A DNA stretch of 64,000 nt from Rhyzopertha dominica (GCA_025024175.1 QCXZ01000138.1:3348002-3412001); one strand, 5' to 3'; shown: positions 45,541-57,710, numbered from the stretch's first letter. The notes: generated by a model from the letters alone, not told the origin. A program made the numbers and translations.

Positions 45541-46968
45541 ATGAACATTATTGTAAGCATAGCAAAAACTGGAGATTTTTATGCTATACCCATGATCTGT
45601 TATAAAGCATTAGTGGTGCCACTGCCTAAATCTACCCATGTAACAGGCTTAAAAGATCTAAGACCGATAAGTATTCTCCCCGTTATGTCAAAACTATCGG
45701 AATCTGTGATGAATTGTCAGTTGCGAGAGTACTTGTTAGCTTGTGATATATTGCCCGCTCATCAGTCTGGTTTTAGACAAAATCATAGCAGTACAAGAGC
45801 ACTAATTCATGTTACGGATGATATCATGCGCGCTACTGATAATGGCTTGCTAACAGCATTGGTTTTGTTGGACTACAGCAATGCTTTTGATTCTATTGAT
45901 CATGATATATTAATGACAGTTTTGAGCTTTGTTGGTTTAAGCAGGAACGCCGTTCTAATGCTCAAAAGCTATATTTCAAATAGGAAGCGAATAGTAAAGA
46001 TAGGTGACAGCTTGTCGTCACCACTTTCTTCGAATTGCGGAGTACCTCAGGGTTTCATCTTGGGACCGCTCTTGTTTACACTATACACTATACTATAACT
46101 TGCATGGTTCTTTAAAATGTTGTAACATTCATGTGTATGCGGATGATACGCAGCTGCATTATTCATTTAATGATAGGGATGTAGGTATTGCGGTGCAGCA
46201 GATTAACAATGACTTGACATCCATTTACAGGAGCGCCACTGATCACTGTTTGTCATTAAACGCTAAGAAGACTGCTGTGCTCTTGTTCGGTAATAGAAAT
46301 AAGCGTGAATCTGTAAAACATCATGCAAAGGTTTTGCTAAACAATAATGAGCTGCTTATCTCTGACTACGCACGCACTTTGGGTCTTGTTTTGGACAACT
46401 CGCAAGGAACCTGCATATTTGTACAACAAGTTATGTTTTCGCAACGAGGTACATTCTGCCAACAAAAAGTCAGGACACCTCGTGTCTTGTTTTGCACATA
46501 AAACCGCTCTATTCCCAATCTTTTTCATATTGTATGTACAAATTTTATAATCGGTATTTTGGAGAGATCACGTCCAAGAAAAAAGGTGGATTCAATAAAT
46601 TTATCTTTGGTTGCCTGTTTGATGCACAACGTGCTTATTTCAAACTGGCTGTTATACTGTTATTGCGTACTGTTTGTTCTTTTTTCGTGCATAATTTCTA
46701 CCTTTTATATCGAGGTTAAGTGGAAGAAGAGTAAAGCATATACTTTGCTTTACACCTGAACTTCGCCACGAGATTTTTTTGTTTCTCCAGTTGTATTCTT
46801 TTTGTATTAGGTATTTTTTAAATTTTACATTATTATTTANTTTTANTATTACTTTACATTTTATTTTTGTGTCTACTATAAAATATGTCCATGTTCTAGC
46901 TTATAATATTCTGTATATACAGCGGGGAAATGGAAGAATAAAAGACTATTATTATTATTAGTTTGGTG
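45541..46968 (+). pseudogene. Non-LTR retrotransposon (LINE), 5'-truncated, frameshifted
   Basis: The first frame (45541-46098) carries RT blocks VVPLPKSTHVTGLKDLRPIS, HQSGFRQNHSSTRALIHV, LVLLDYSNAFDSIDHDIL with the first catalytic Asp, and NCGVPQGFILGPLLF. A frameshift near 46090 moves to the second frame, with HVYADDTQLHYSF (catalytic YADD intact, about 46134-46170), HCLSLNAKKTAVLLFG and RTLGLVLDN. Homology then breaks near 46400, apparently by an internal deletion. The 3' end near 46938-46966 has AATAAAAG followed by ATTATTATTATTA, the microsatellite tail typical of insect LINEs. The endonuclease domain is absent. It resembles Jockey/R1/I-group elements. Confidence 0.83.
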
Positions 46969-47198
46969 GATGTGCAACAATGCAATCATGATATTATCAT
47001 TAATTCTATCAAACTTTTTACCGTAATCTAGCATATGGGCATTGATGGCATACCTTCATCCTAGACATGATGTTGCTAAACATTAGGTTTATTCTTTAAC
47101 GCAACTTTTTGGTCTAGATGGCTTTGTCATCATGTAAGTTGATTGCCTATAGAGGATACTGCCATCTACTTTTCTACTTGCATCATACCATTGCTTTG

Positions 47199-47340
47199 AT
47201 AAATAGGCAAAACCAGTTGTATGTCATGCTGCCTGCACTAGACCTAAACTACACTGACAAGCTGTAACAATAGCAAAACAGATCTGTTTGTAGATGGTTG
47301 CGGTGCAGACAGCATAGCATAGGCATGTACTCTAAAATAA
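47199..47340 (+). mobile_element. Decayed copy of the ribozyme-bearing repeat
   Basis: Homologous to 24285-24410. It keeps the pre-stem segment (AAATAGGCAAAACCAGTTG), the closing stem GCTGCCTGCAC (47229-47239) with GTGCAGACAGC (about 47302-47312), and the same loop sequence TAGACCTAAACTACA. The ribozyme core is damaged: CTGACAA at 47254-47260 for CTGATGA, and CAAAA for CGAAA. Helix II still pairs with one wobble. Predicted inactive. The 5' limit is uncertain. Confidence 0.7.
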
Positions 47341-47344
47341 ATTA

Positions 47345-49050
47345 GTATTTCGTGAGGTTCTAATATTTCCCGAGCTTCTTACATGTTTATTACAATATCA
47401 CTTATACTTCCCAACCTTTTTCTACCAGGAAGTATACTTGTAAATTTATTACTCCATAATAAACCACATAATCTATGTCCGTACTGTACTGCTTGAATAT
47501 TTCCAAGAAAACAGCAATTGAAAAACCCAGTAGATGATATTAATAATCAAGCGAACAGCTAATGTGCAATTTATGCGTTATTTATATCAATTAAAGCATG
47601 TAAACACGCGATATGGTATACACAACATGCCGCATCTGTACAGACCGCTAACGTCAAAGTTCACTAAATCCGCGATAGCAATCTTTTCCGTGAACCTTGA
47701 TCCCAACCTTGACCAGCCAATCTCCATTTGGAATTGAGACTACATCGAATATCGCATTTAGCAGTTAGTAGACTGTGCTCTTATTTCGAACAAGGCAAAC
47801 GTTTCAGCCGTTTCTTCATAAGACTCGAATCTGGGTTCCAGTTCCCACGAATTTCAGCCAAACAACGAATAATGAAAGTCGGTTTATAATACTGATTCAC
47901 ATAATTTCGTCGGTAGAATTATAGCCCGCACTCGAAAAAAGCATTTCCACAGCAGGCCGGGGATTTGTTGAAAACTTTTTCCATAATTATTATCCGGGGC
48001 ATGCATGAAAGTTTTGTGTACGCAGAAGAGGTTCATAACTAAGGAGCGCGCGGCACAAAGTTTTTAAGCCAATTTGTGTAATTATGTATAAAAAGTTGAA
48101 AAATTCCCACATAAAGCGCAATTTACTTGCCATATTAAATTATCATGCCCCTTAATATTCTCGCTGTATAATACTAGAAACTAGAATGGCTGATGATTCA
48201 TTTTACAGCGGCGGTAATTTAAAACTGTCAGAAGCACTTCTTTTTCTAGCTTCTCTCCTTCTCCCCGACATAATTGGATTTAATACAGTACACTTAGGAT
48301 AAGTATCGTGCTGCGGAATAAAGAACTACGACAGGGCATATCCTAAGCCAACGAGAGGGTTTCGTGCGGGTGTCTACCGCAACAGGAAACGTGAAGTCGT
48401 ACCGTACTGTAAAAGTTAAATGGACAGGTAAAAGCTTTAGCAGGCGATAAAATGTTGCACGCTCACGCGTCTCAAATAAAATAACGGCAAAGGTCAACAG
48501 ACAATATCCGATGGTGCAATCTTAACGCTCTTTAAAAAGGGCTCAAGTATTTTAATCACAGCTAAATATAGGTCGTGTTTAATTTTTCCTATTCGCGATT
48601 CAAATTAAGTTTCCCGCGTTCGCTCAGTTGATGGTGCAGTACACACGTGGATTTCTTTGCTAGATTTCAAACAAAAGTTGCAAAATGAGCGATAAAAGTT
48701 TTAAATAAAATCACGATCGTTCTTTGAGCCAAGGGCTTTTAAATATCGATCGTTTAATCCGTATGGCATACAGAAAAAATGAAAATAGGGTAATAGTGTC
48801 TGTGTTATTATGCTTGTACATGTTGGCATTGTCAGCAGATTCTCACGAATTCTTAATCACGAGTATTTTAAAGGTCACACAACACGGCAATTGTTTCACA
48901 TGTAACATGCACTCGCAAGGCAGGAATTGAGGAAAAAGCCAAGCACATTACGTCTACATAGCAATAATTCTAATTACAATTTATAATTACTCCTGCAATA
49001 TCAAGAGCAACACACTTTTGACTTGTTCTGTCGAATGTCTTTTTTCTAGG
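47345..49050. other. No recognisable gene; possible regulatory stretch
   Basis: Around 47930-48080 and 48290-48500 the sequence is less AT-rich and non-repetitive, as in conserved non-coding DNA, but no exon was recognised. Confidence 0.4.
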
Positions 49051-49107
49051 GAATTCAACTATATTGATGACATGCTGTTTTCCGGGCTGGTTCCCACGTT
49101 GGTTACT

Positions 49108-49158
49108 AGACCTTGACGTTTCGACACTCATGTCGGTGTCTTCCTCAGAAGTAGCTCT
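49108..49158 (-). ncRNA. Hammerhead motif, left end of Penelope copy 2
   Basis: Identical in its core to the motif at 18.4 kb: CTGAGGA (complement of 49142-49148), extra A, helix II GACAC/GTGTC, GAAA (complement of 49119-49122) and GUC ending at 49115. The same cautions about the extra A and minimal helix III apply. Confidence 0.68.
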
Positions 49159-49172
49159 GAAACTAAAGTGTC

Positions 49173-49770
49173 CTAGTCCGCTCGGGTATTTATACTCGTC
49201 CGGGTCACTGACGCGTGGGCGTTGTTACGCATGACCGGTTTCCTGATTCCAGGCAGTTCAATGCCTCGGTCTCGGTTGTAATTGTGCGGGTTCTTCTGGA
49301 TTTCGATGGCTTCCTTGTACAGTCTCCGCCAGAATCTCGTTTCCCTCGACAGCGTTTATGCTTCCTCGAATTTAATAATGTGGCCAGTCTCCATTCGATG
49401 TTCAGCTACAGCCGACCTATCACCTTGAAAGTCTCTGGTGTCCCTCATGTGCTCCTTGATTCTCGTGCTGATGTGCCTTCCGGTTTGGACGATGTAAACC
49501 TTCCCACAGCTGCATGGGATGATGTACACACCTTGTGTTCGTAGCTCCTCAGTCGTCGAACGATATTTCGGAAAGGCGTTAGCTATCTTTCTCGGGGCGG
49601 TGAAGATGGTGTTTATATGATGTCTTCTCAGCATCCGTCCAATCTTATCTGTACAGCCATTAACGTAAGGCAGGTATGCTGCAGCGATGTGCTCCTCTGG
49701 TTCCTTCCTCCGTGCTTGTTTGTTGATAGCCTTCTCAATCTGTGCCTTAGGATATCCGTTCTTCTGTAGT
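49173..49770 (-). pseudogene. Penelope GIY-YIG endonuclease fragment
   Basis: The minus-strand frame begins LQKNGYPKAQIEKAINKQ at the junction 49770. It continues through the linker (AAYLPYVNGCTDKIGRMLRR) into GVYIIPC, CGKVYIVQTGR, IKEHMRD, AVAEHRMETGH, then meets an in-frame TAA at 49356-49358. The same frame goes on to a natural stop at 49173. Relative to 18.4 kb, the G of YIGQ is V. The RT is absent. Confidence 0.82.
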
Positions 49771-49985
49771 GGCCACATTATCAAATTCGAGCAAGCACAT
49801 ATGCTGTCGAGGGAAGCGAGATTCTGGCCGAGACTGTACAAGGAAGCCATCGAAATCCAGAAGAACCCGCACAATTACAATCGAGACCGGGGCATTGAAC
49901 TGCCTGGTATCTGGAAACTGGTCATGCGTAACAACGCCCACGCGTCAGTGACCCGGACGAGTATAAATACCCGAGCGGACTAGGA
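49771..49985 (+). pseudogene. Inverted GIY-YIG C-terminal segment
   Basis: The plus-strand arm encodes the last part of the same protein, from GHIIKFEQAHMLSREARFW to RTSINTRAD and a stop, without interruption. It lacks the catalytic GIY-YIG core and has no start of its own, so it is a partial duplicate produced with the inverted insertion. Confidence 0.75.
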
Positions 49986-49997
49986 CACTTCAGTTTC

Positions 49998-50048
49998 AGA
50001 GCTACTTCTGAGGAAGACACCGACATGAGTGTCGAAACGTCAAGGTCT
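49998..50048 (+). ncRNA. Hammerhead motif, right end of Penelope copy 2
   Basis: CTGAGGA at 50008-50014, extra A, GACAC/GTGTC helix II, GAAA at 50034-50037, GUC ending at 50041; helix I CTT/AAG and AGA/TCT as at 18.4 kb. Beyond it, 50049-50085 does not match the left end and contains ACAACAACCACGG, also seen after the 30.5-kb motif. Confidence 0.68.
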
Positions 50049-50100
50049 ATATCTTCGACAACAACCACGGAAGCCTTCAAACCAAAATTCAACTATATTG

Positions 50101-53100
50101 TTAAGATTCGCCAAATTAACTACAACTTCATGAACAATACTTGGTATTCACAGTGAAAACACATGCGTGCTACAAGCTAGGTACGGTCGCTTGGAGTAGT
50201 TGTCAAAAACGACACCAGGATGCGTGTTGCTTAGCTAGAGTCGTTTTTCTTCTTCTAAATATGAGCTGCCTCGAAATATATCTGACGATATGGAGATATC
50301 CTAATAATAATGTCGGTAAACAACAAGCAAGTTCTGGTTTTATTTTAACTGATCAAGGATCTTAGAACCTATTATATGAATGTAACATTTTAGTATCGTT
50401 TAAACAATTTGTTCAATGTAGACTGATTATAATAACGTACTCTTTGAAATAGTTGCTGCATTCAGATTTAGAAAGTCAGAAGGAACCAAATCTGAGGAAA
50501 TTGGATGCAGCAGGAAGTCCGCCTGTCTAATTTTGTCCATCGACAAACACGCAATGAGATATTACCATGGAGCACTACCTTAACGAAACAAGGCTCTACC
50601 CTAATGGGTTTAATTAACATTACGTGTTGATGGTACTGCTCTTCTGATGGTAGCCCTTTGCATCCCAGAAAAATGCTCGACATAGCTTTACCAGATAATG
50701 GGACGGGCTTGGCTTTCTCTGGAACGGGTTCATGCTCGGTTGTTTTTGGGCTCCTCCGAAGATCTCGGAAGGACACTATATTTCAAGTATATTATTCATT
50801 TATTAAAAAATAATCGTTTTACGTTATTCGACAGATAACGTGAATGTAAATTCTGGTCGTTAACATTCTGTATATCCACTGAATGTACTGTTTATATGAT
50901 ACATGGTAAAATACGGTTTAGAAATTTATGTCCTTAATAAATTTAAAAATATATTATACAGTCGACAACACGGCTATCTTTATATCTTTCAACTGAAAGA
51001 TTACTTCGCATTTTCCATACGTAAAAAGTTATTTCACTTCCTTTGAGGACATTTCCCGGTAGTGCTAAACATATACTTTCTAAGTACTCGAATAATATTG
51101 CTACTACCTACTACTGCTAACCAGGAATGCCCTTTAAATATGTTATTACCTAGTAAAAGGACTTGAGTAGATAAATCTTGTTTGCCTTGATACGTTTCGA
51201 AATGACATACTCCGGCTAAATTTTGTTAAAGCTGATCAAAGTAAACCCTTCTCTCTTTGCTGTTTCTAGGAAAGGAATAAAACCCCGTTGAAGTTTGAGA
51301 ATTTTTTGTATGCAGGGCAGGCGTTTTTTTTTTGAAATAACAGAGTTTTCCGCGTCAATTCCCTAGATTTATATCACATTTCCTCACAGCTACTTATAAT
51401 TGGTTGATACGGTGGCTAAATTTCTCATAATATCAGATATTAGTTACGATTGGCAACACTTGTGGTTTTCCTACGCTTATAAGGTTAACTAAAGGAAATC
51501 GGAGGTCGAAATCGTTGCCATTTTAAGTGATATACAAACTCACGATTTCAGGTGATCCAGAGGGTATCTAGAGATTGAGCTTTGGTTAATTTTGGTTAGA
51601 TTAGATTAGGCAGGGTGGGGGCTCACCAACCCTAGTATAGACCAATCACGTTCCCGCAAATAAATCAGGGGAGTAATGTGTTTTGACGAAATTTAAAGTG
51701 TGCTCCGTTCTATGCCTAGTACAGAATGGTAGGTCGTGTTATTTTAGTCCAGCTCGCGATGTGGAGTGTCTAATGTAAGATTTGGCAAAGTCCATTACAA
51801 AGAAATCACCGTAAAATGTGAAGTTATGTTGAAGACGTAGATTCTTGCACCTGTTTAATGTAGTTCACGTAAATTTCGGGTCAGTCACGCTTCCCTGTAT
51901 TTTTTTTATCCGAGTTAATCAATGTAATTACTGTAAGGTGCAAGAGCAGTTTCTGTCAACTTTATCATGTGTGATCGGATGCAACTCTACGACAGTTATT
52001 TTCCTGTCGTTTTGACTCATATTATGTAAAAGATAGTTTAGATTTAATTTGTTCATTGTCTTTTTTAAGATTTCTTCAGTGTTAACAGTCTTTTGGCCAT
52101 CCCGTTCACAATGCTTGAATCACAGTAGAATGACACACTACAAAGTAGAGTACAATGTACAGTGCTTGCAATTATTTAATATATGTACACTGGGAAGGAC
52201 AGACCAACACGAATAACTGATTAAACTGGAGCTTTATAATCCAGAAGCTTCAGTTTCAAATTTGACAAAATTAGGACGCAAATAAACACAATATATTTTA
52301 TTACAGCAGAATTATTTATGTATGATACGTTAATGTATTTGAAATTTTCATTATTTTGGCCAACAAAACCAATAAAGTTAGCAGAATTAAATTTTTGCGA
52401 TTTTTTACATTTAATATTATCTTATAACTGTGAAGTGTAGTTTAAAACGAAAAAATTAGGACTATGCATAGAAACAATAGTATTTGATATGACTGCACAC
52501 AAAACAGCCTAACAATACACTTTAAAATCAATAAACGAACGCCATCAAGTTTTCACAAGTCACTGCAAGACCATATTCATTTATGCTACTTCTTAATATG
52601 TACACACTAAACAAGTGATCGACACCACAAATTGGAATGTTAGATATAACACGAAAGTGAATGACAAGAACAGAAAATAAATAAACATCATCAANATTCT
52701 CCTTATAAAACACACAACTCATTCGTACTGTGTACTAAAATATACCGTACAAGATTAATCAAATAACTGATTAGGTTTTGAGATGGAGGAGTCAGCAAAA
52801 CCAAAATAACATCATGATACGTTTACTTCTTGTGTTCTTTATAAAATCCACTTAACGTTTTTAAATACTTTTCGATTACAGTTCTGCGCCAAGAGAATTC
52901 TAACTTTTAACGCTGCTATTATGATGTTAAAGACTTGCAAAGCGACCAGGTAGAGTGATACGAGGCAATCTTCGCGTAATGACTTTAAAAGTTTCTCCGC
53001 TCACAAATTACAACATAATTACAAATAGTAGTGAACATTTCATTAGCGCACCGCTCACTGAAAGCCGCAAATTTATTTCTTAACAAACCGTTAATAGAGT

Positions 53101-53478
53101 CTGTTGTATTATGCAATTTGCAAAGAGAAATGCCCTGAATCGTTCGGAGGTGCCCAGCATGATGACACATTTACCACTGCTAAATAGACTAAAATAAATG
53201 CAGATCTCTGAAACTGGAATAACAAGTAGTTTGTGATTAATAAACTAAGGGTGTCGATAGCAGATGCTTTAAACTCTCACTATAAAATACGGAATCAAGT
53301 TAACTTAATTGGAGAAGATAGCGTTCGTTACCTTGCTTGTGGCTCTACAGATGTGTTAAAATTAAAAAAAAAATGTAATTAATTTTAATGCATGTTCCTA
53401 CAACGATTTATACAAAACCTTTCAGAATATCCTACACTCAAATACTGATTAACTATCGCCATGCCTGATGACATTCCT
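50101..53478. other. No recognisable gene
   Basis: Nothing assigned on either strand. The 102-codon minus-strand frame at 50468-50776 is unrecognised. One N occurs at 52695. Confidence 0.5.
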
Positions 53479-53840
53479 TTATCGCATGTAGATAATTAAG
53501 ATGCAGCTCTGGAATATCTGTTTTTTTTTCATAAACAGCTTCCGATTAGTTTGTGTCTTCCCACATCGAAAACCCATCTTCTTCATCACTTGTCTAAAAC
53601 TAGTTTCTTCAGAATCGTTTTGGCCCCTTTTAGTTGCAGTCTTTTTTCGTTTTTTGCCTGGCTTCAAAAAACTTCCTTGTTCACCATCTTCAATTGCTTT
53701 CGTTTCCTTAGAAACACTCTGCATGCTCCTCAGACTGACACCAGTCGCCAGGGCAACACACTCCTGAACTTTTAGAGGTCCTTTAAGGGTTGATTCGATT
53801 TCAAATTTATTAAAGATTTCTACCCCTATCTTCTAATGAA
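53479..53840 (-). pseudogene. Transposase-like helix-turn-helix fragment
   Basis: From about 53840 the minus strand reads VEIFNKFEIESTLKGPLKVQ, then ECVALATGVSLRSM (helix-turn-helix), GEQGSFLKPGKKRKK, and after an apparent internal deletion SFRQVMKKMGFRCGKTQTNR with KLFMKK. This order resembles the N-terminal DNA-binding region of a DDE (Tc1/mariner-related) transposase-like family common in insects. The usual segment between the basic patch and the RQVMKKMGF helix appears lost in frame. No DDE catalytic domain follows. Recognition is from memory of the family pattern. Confidence 0.5.
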
Positions 53841-53849
53841 AATCATTAG

Positions 53850-55630
53850 ATAGGTATAACTAACTCATTCTATGTCCTTGCTTAAGCTTAGTACAGCAGC
53901 CCAATAGAGTAAGGAACGAGTACAGTAAGGAAGGAAACGATCAATAAAATCATTATCGAAATCCATGGTAAATGTACTATTTAGAAAATTAGCAAATGCA
54001 TTTGCAATGGAACCTGTTTGCCAAAGGCCACACTCTTGTATTTTGGAATTCCTGGTATTATTGTCTGCCCTTTCATATGACTAAATATGTTAATATAATC
54101 TGTAACATGATGTAACACCGTCTTTAGATTATTGCGGGTAGTTCATAAAAAATATATCTACATAGTTCAGAGCTGTCAAACTTTTTACATCTTCTACAGG
54201 ATAACGATAGGAAAAATTTATTTAATGATAGTCAAATCAAATCATTTTATTAATGGGATATTATTTCCAGAAAAGACAAGGTCCCAGCGTTGAGCTAGTG
54301 GAATGCACTCATTATATAAAAGGTTGTGAAATGCTGTGAACAACGGCGAAGAATAATTAGAGCTAGAGCAATAAACTGGAAGCATGAAAATCACCTAATA
54401 AAATATCAGCGGCCTTGTAGCCTCGCTTGATTATTATGGTGAATCAGGTGATGACTAACTCATTTAGAGCTGGTTCGAGTTGCCAAGTAATATTGATGGC
54501 GTTTGTGCAGTGAAGTCTCACTTTGAATCATTAAGGATTCTGCAGCATCAGAAAATTTGCATCAGGATTTTATGCAAGCAGGTAAAAGACGAATGGCGAT
54601 TGAGGAATGCACTCTTAAAGTCAAGTCTCCCATTCAACTTTAGTGTTAGTTTCCAGGTATACGAAGAGCAACAGAAATTCATGGTTAATTTTATATTCAC
54701 TTAGAGCTGGGGTAAAAATATGAACGCAAAGTTACTATTTTTGTCGCTATTGTTATGAGAGCAAAGCGACAAACAAAACAAGCTGGTTTAAGAAATTGTA
54801 TGTGTTTCAAAGGGACTATAATGGAGTCGAAGCCACCTGAAAAATTCGTAATTCCAAAGAACGAGAAGACTAATTTCAAAAATCGGAATTGGAAATTCTA
54901 ACATAGAACTCAGGGAGAACTACAGTTGTTAATATGGAGGAAGTATGCCAAAGTGTCGAACGCAGTCCTGTCACGCACAAACGCATATTGTCAGTCACTT
55001 TCACTCTTGATGTGTCAAGATCATAAGTGCACCGCAAGTTAAGAGTAATTCTCTTATATGTCGCCGGCTTCTGGATTATACACAAGGTGACCGATTCATT
55101 CGGCAAATTATCACACGTGAAACACAAAAAAATCCTGCTGCGACACGAAACTCGTGGCTAAACCCTGGAGATAAGCCTAGAACCGTTGTTAAAGCAGAAT
55201 AATGAGGTGTGGAGACAGTGTCAGCAATATGTCACATGTGGGGCTGTCTAGTCCTCGTCAAATTTTCTAGAATGTTTTCTGACCTTTAGAAACATCGATT
55301 TTTGAGTTCACCGCCGAGGGAGAATTTCGCCAAACTGCCAAACCTGAGGATTATCTCGTCTTCTAGTGAATCTTCCAGAATACTCTATGACATTCTCTAA
55401 AAGTCAGACATTTCACTTCTCCCCTGGAATTAATTTTCCACAATGTTCTATGACCTTCTGGGAAGGCCAATTTTCAATTTCTTCACCTCGACATAGTTTC
55501 AGCAATACAATGTCACACTTGTAGGGTACCCTAGCCTCGAAACAAGAAGTTTTGGGGTCCATCATTGCGAGACGATTTCAGCAAACTCCACTGTAATGGA
55601 CAGGACAGTTTGGCCCCAAGGTTAAATATT
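53850..55630. other. No recognisable gene
   Basis: Short frames only. The 74-codon frame at 54480 has a faint LINE-tail look (FESLRILQHQKICIRILC), too weak to call. Confidence 0.5.
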
Positions 55631-55639
55631 TTATATATG

Positions 55640-55990
55640 TTGTAAACGAGATTGACCCCTTCCAACCCCCACATCACCCAAACTACAGGAGCCCCAACAC
55701 GCAACCACCATAGTGCACGATGGGAGACTGGAGGCAACCAACTCACACACAAAAAGATTAGGAAGAGAGAAGGTACAAGACTTAGATTTAGTAAAATCAA
55801 CATTGACACAAATTTCAAATCGTTGTTCTTGAACGGATAAGAAGGCTCTGAACTGATTAATGCGACCAAAGCATCTGCCAAAAGCCAAATGGTAATGATT
55901 ACAAGAAGAACTTCACTTACCAGCTTTGACTCGGAATCGAACCCGGGACCTGTCGATTGCTAGTCAAACAGCCCTGAACTACAAAGCCCT
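55640..55990 (-). repeat. tRNA-derived SINE
   Basis: On the minus strand a tRNA-like head (55990-55922) has A-box TAGTTCAGGG, B-box GGTTCGATTCC (complement of 55933-55943) and a 7-bp acceptor-type stem GGCTTTG/CAAAGCT with one wobble. A body without coding sense follows to about 55640. The acceptor pairing is unusually good for a SINE, so a tRNA pseudogene is the alternative. The body boundary is a guess. Confidence 0.6.
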
Positions 55991-55999
55991 ATTCAGCTT

Positions 56000-56855
56000 A
56001 ACTTCAGCTGCTCAAGCACAGTTTACAACAGATTTGTGTTATAAAGGCTTGTGGATAGTTTATATAAGAATAAATTCGATTTTTTCTATATGAAGATAAT
56101 GCCTTTATTATACAAAACCTTTATTTTAAGTATTTATCCTGATCCCCTTGAATTATAACAAAACAATGCACGGTAGGATATTCATCTTATATAGATCTAC
56201 AAAAATGTCCGGGATAGCATATATCTATTTTTTAAGGATAACTTACTATACATATAAAAAATCGTCACGTACAATGCGGTAATTGGAAAGCGATTTATAC
56301 GGATACAGTATTAATTATGATCCTGTTCCCATAAAAGCCAAACATAACTCGCGCGTACTCCTATAATAAACGGACTTTTGGAGCAAATGGAGGTAACGAC
56401 TGGAAGGTATTTGTTATAGGTAAAATATGCTCTACTAACCGTGCGAAGCCGCAGAGTCGCTAGTTTTGCGAAGACAACCCAGTAGTAGCAATTTGAGTAC
56501 TTTTTGTACTTCCGCATGTATTTGCGGTGCATTCTGATGGAATTAGGAATACCCTAAAAATCTAAATACGACTAACAAGTTCGATAATACGATGACAAGG
56601 AGGCGCAAGTGAAATTGCGAACGAAAATGCTACACTGAAAAGTTGGGAAACCACTAAAGCGTTCTGCATGTTCATTTCAAAAAATCACTATGCAATAGTG
56701 GATATTCTTTATCTGCGCTGCATACTTTCCCCTTCATATCAATTACGAGTACACCCCTTAAATCCCCTAATCCCGACCTTCATCTAGGCCCTAATACAAT
56801 GCAAACAGCGTAATGCTCGCCTTGGTTCGTCTTAAAAATGGGGGAGGCGTTTAAC
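56000..56855. other. No recognisable gene
   Basis: AT-rich with no recognised element. Confidence 0.5.
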
Positions 56856-56859
56856 TGTT

Positions 56860-57180
56860 ATGTTTGTAAACACTTTCGCAAACGTGAGAAGAGGCGGCGG
56901 CGGCGGCGGGCGGGGGCCGAGATTGTCTGATTCCGCGTAGCGAAGCAGCTAAACTGGGACTAAACAACCGGGTGTCAAACGTGACGGGCATATGAACCAC
57001 TTTAAATACTTCCCTCTTCTCTTCCATTACGCCGGCAGAACTTCCTCTCTCTATCGCCTGGCGATCCACCCATCACTCAACGAGATCGGGAGGAAAACGT
57101 GAGAGACGCGTGTACCGGGAACGTGCCGTGCCCTGCGCTTGATGCTGGTTGCACAACCTGAGTTTAGTTCGTTTAGTCCC
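56860..57180. promoter_or_regulatory. G+C-rich island with GGC repeats
   Basis: Contains a GGCGGCGGCGGCGGGCGGGG run near 56892 and many CpG, against an AT-rich background. The antisense frame reads poly-Ala, which can occur in real exons, but no protein was recognised. Possibly a promoter, first exon or conserved element of an unseen gene. Confidence 0.3.
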
Positions 57181-57428
57181 CGGTAATGGAATAACACGGC
57201 TGATCTTTAAATGGCAAACAGGGCGGTTGCACGTTCGACGTGATCCAACAGACAGAAGCTCCGCTGAATCTGCACAGTTGGTCATCATGAAGAGCTGGCG
57301 GTGGTAACGTGACCACGATCTGCGTCTTTACAAAACAGGTGCAGATTTGTAGCATATAAAGGATGGCCGGGGTATTCCCTGCCTTTATGCCATAATTTAA
57401 AAAAGAGAAACCATAAATAATTAAGAAT

Positions 57429-57590
57429 TTAGGATGGCAATGCCATCTGCCAGCATTACACTGACATGATGACAAAGCCACCTAGCTGCCTTAACGGGTA
57501 CTACTTCCTAAAGGAAGTGACCTGTGGCCTGACAAATTGGCATGCAATTGCATACTTCCATTTGACAGCAGGCCCCCACGGCACTTTTTG
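57429..57590 (+). repeat. 5' half of the ribozyme-element family
   Basis: Matches 24117-24278 over all 162 positions with about seven substitutions and no indels, and ends exactly at the CTTTTTG run. The TATA box, stem and ribozyme are absent. Ending at a T5 run would fit a transcript stopped by RNA polymerase III and then retroposed, but no target duplication was seen. Confidence 0.8.
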
Positions 57591-57675
57591 CTAGCGGGCA
57601 AGAACCAACGTAACAAATTCTTCAGTCGAAATCTTGGTCTCTTTGTGACAGACCGCGTCGATTTTGGAAACGCGT

Positions 57676-57710
57676 CGCGTTTCGTCCGCTCTTATAAAGG
57701 ACATCTTCAG
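57676..57710 (-). ncRNA. Decayed Penelope-type hammerhead motif
   Basis: On the minus strand: CTGAAGA (complement of 57704-57710), extra T, helix II GTCC/GGAC, GAAA (complement of 57680-57683), but followed by CGCGAC, which lacks the U of the cleavage triplet. Predicted inactive. Confidence 0.4.

Larger units (their letters stand above)
49067..50085. mobile_element. Penelope-like element copy 2, folded inverted-repeat insertion
   Basis: A 15-bp direct repeat, AATTCAACTATATTG, at 49052-49066 and 50086-50100 flanks the whole unit, so it inserted as one piece. Inside, the minus-strand element (49770 down to about 49070) contains the linker, GIY-YIG domain and 3' end. At 49771 the sequence switches to an inverted second copy of the 3' part. 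The inverted arms are 49108-49385 and 49771-50048 (278 bp each, several substitutions), with a 385-bp spacer. A hammerhead motif sits at each end, pointing outward. Inverted partial terminal repeats are known for Penelope-like elements. Confidence 0.85.

Noticed and set aside
47785..47830. Minus-strand TGAAGAAACGGCTGAAACG, like debris of a Penelope terminal region
   Set aside because: No helix II can be formed and the first core base is missing; too short to assign.
54480..54704. Faint LINE-tail resemblance in a 74-codon frame
   Set aside because: A single weak phrase without other RT blocks is not enough.
55531..55888. Overlapping minus-strand frames of 116 and 85 codons, one with a hydrophobic run
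   Set aside because: They lie in the body of a tRNA-derived SINE, overlap in two frames and resemble no protein.
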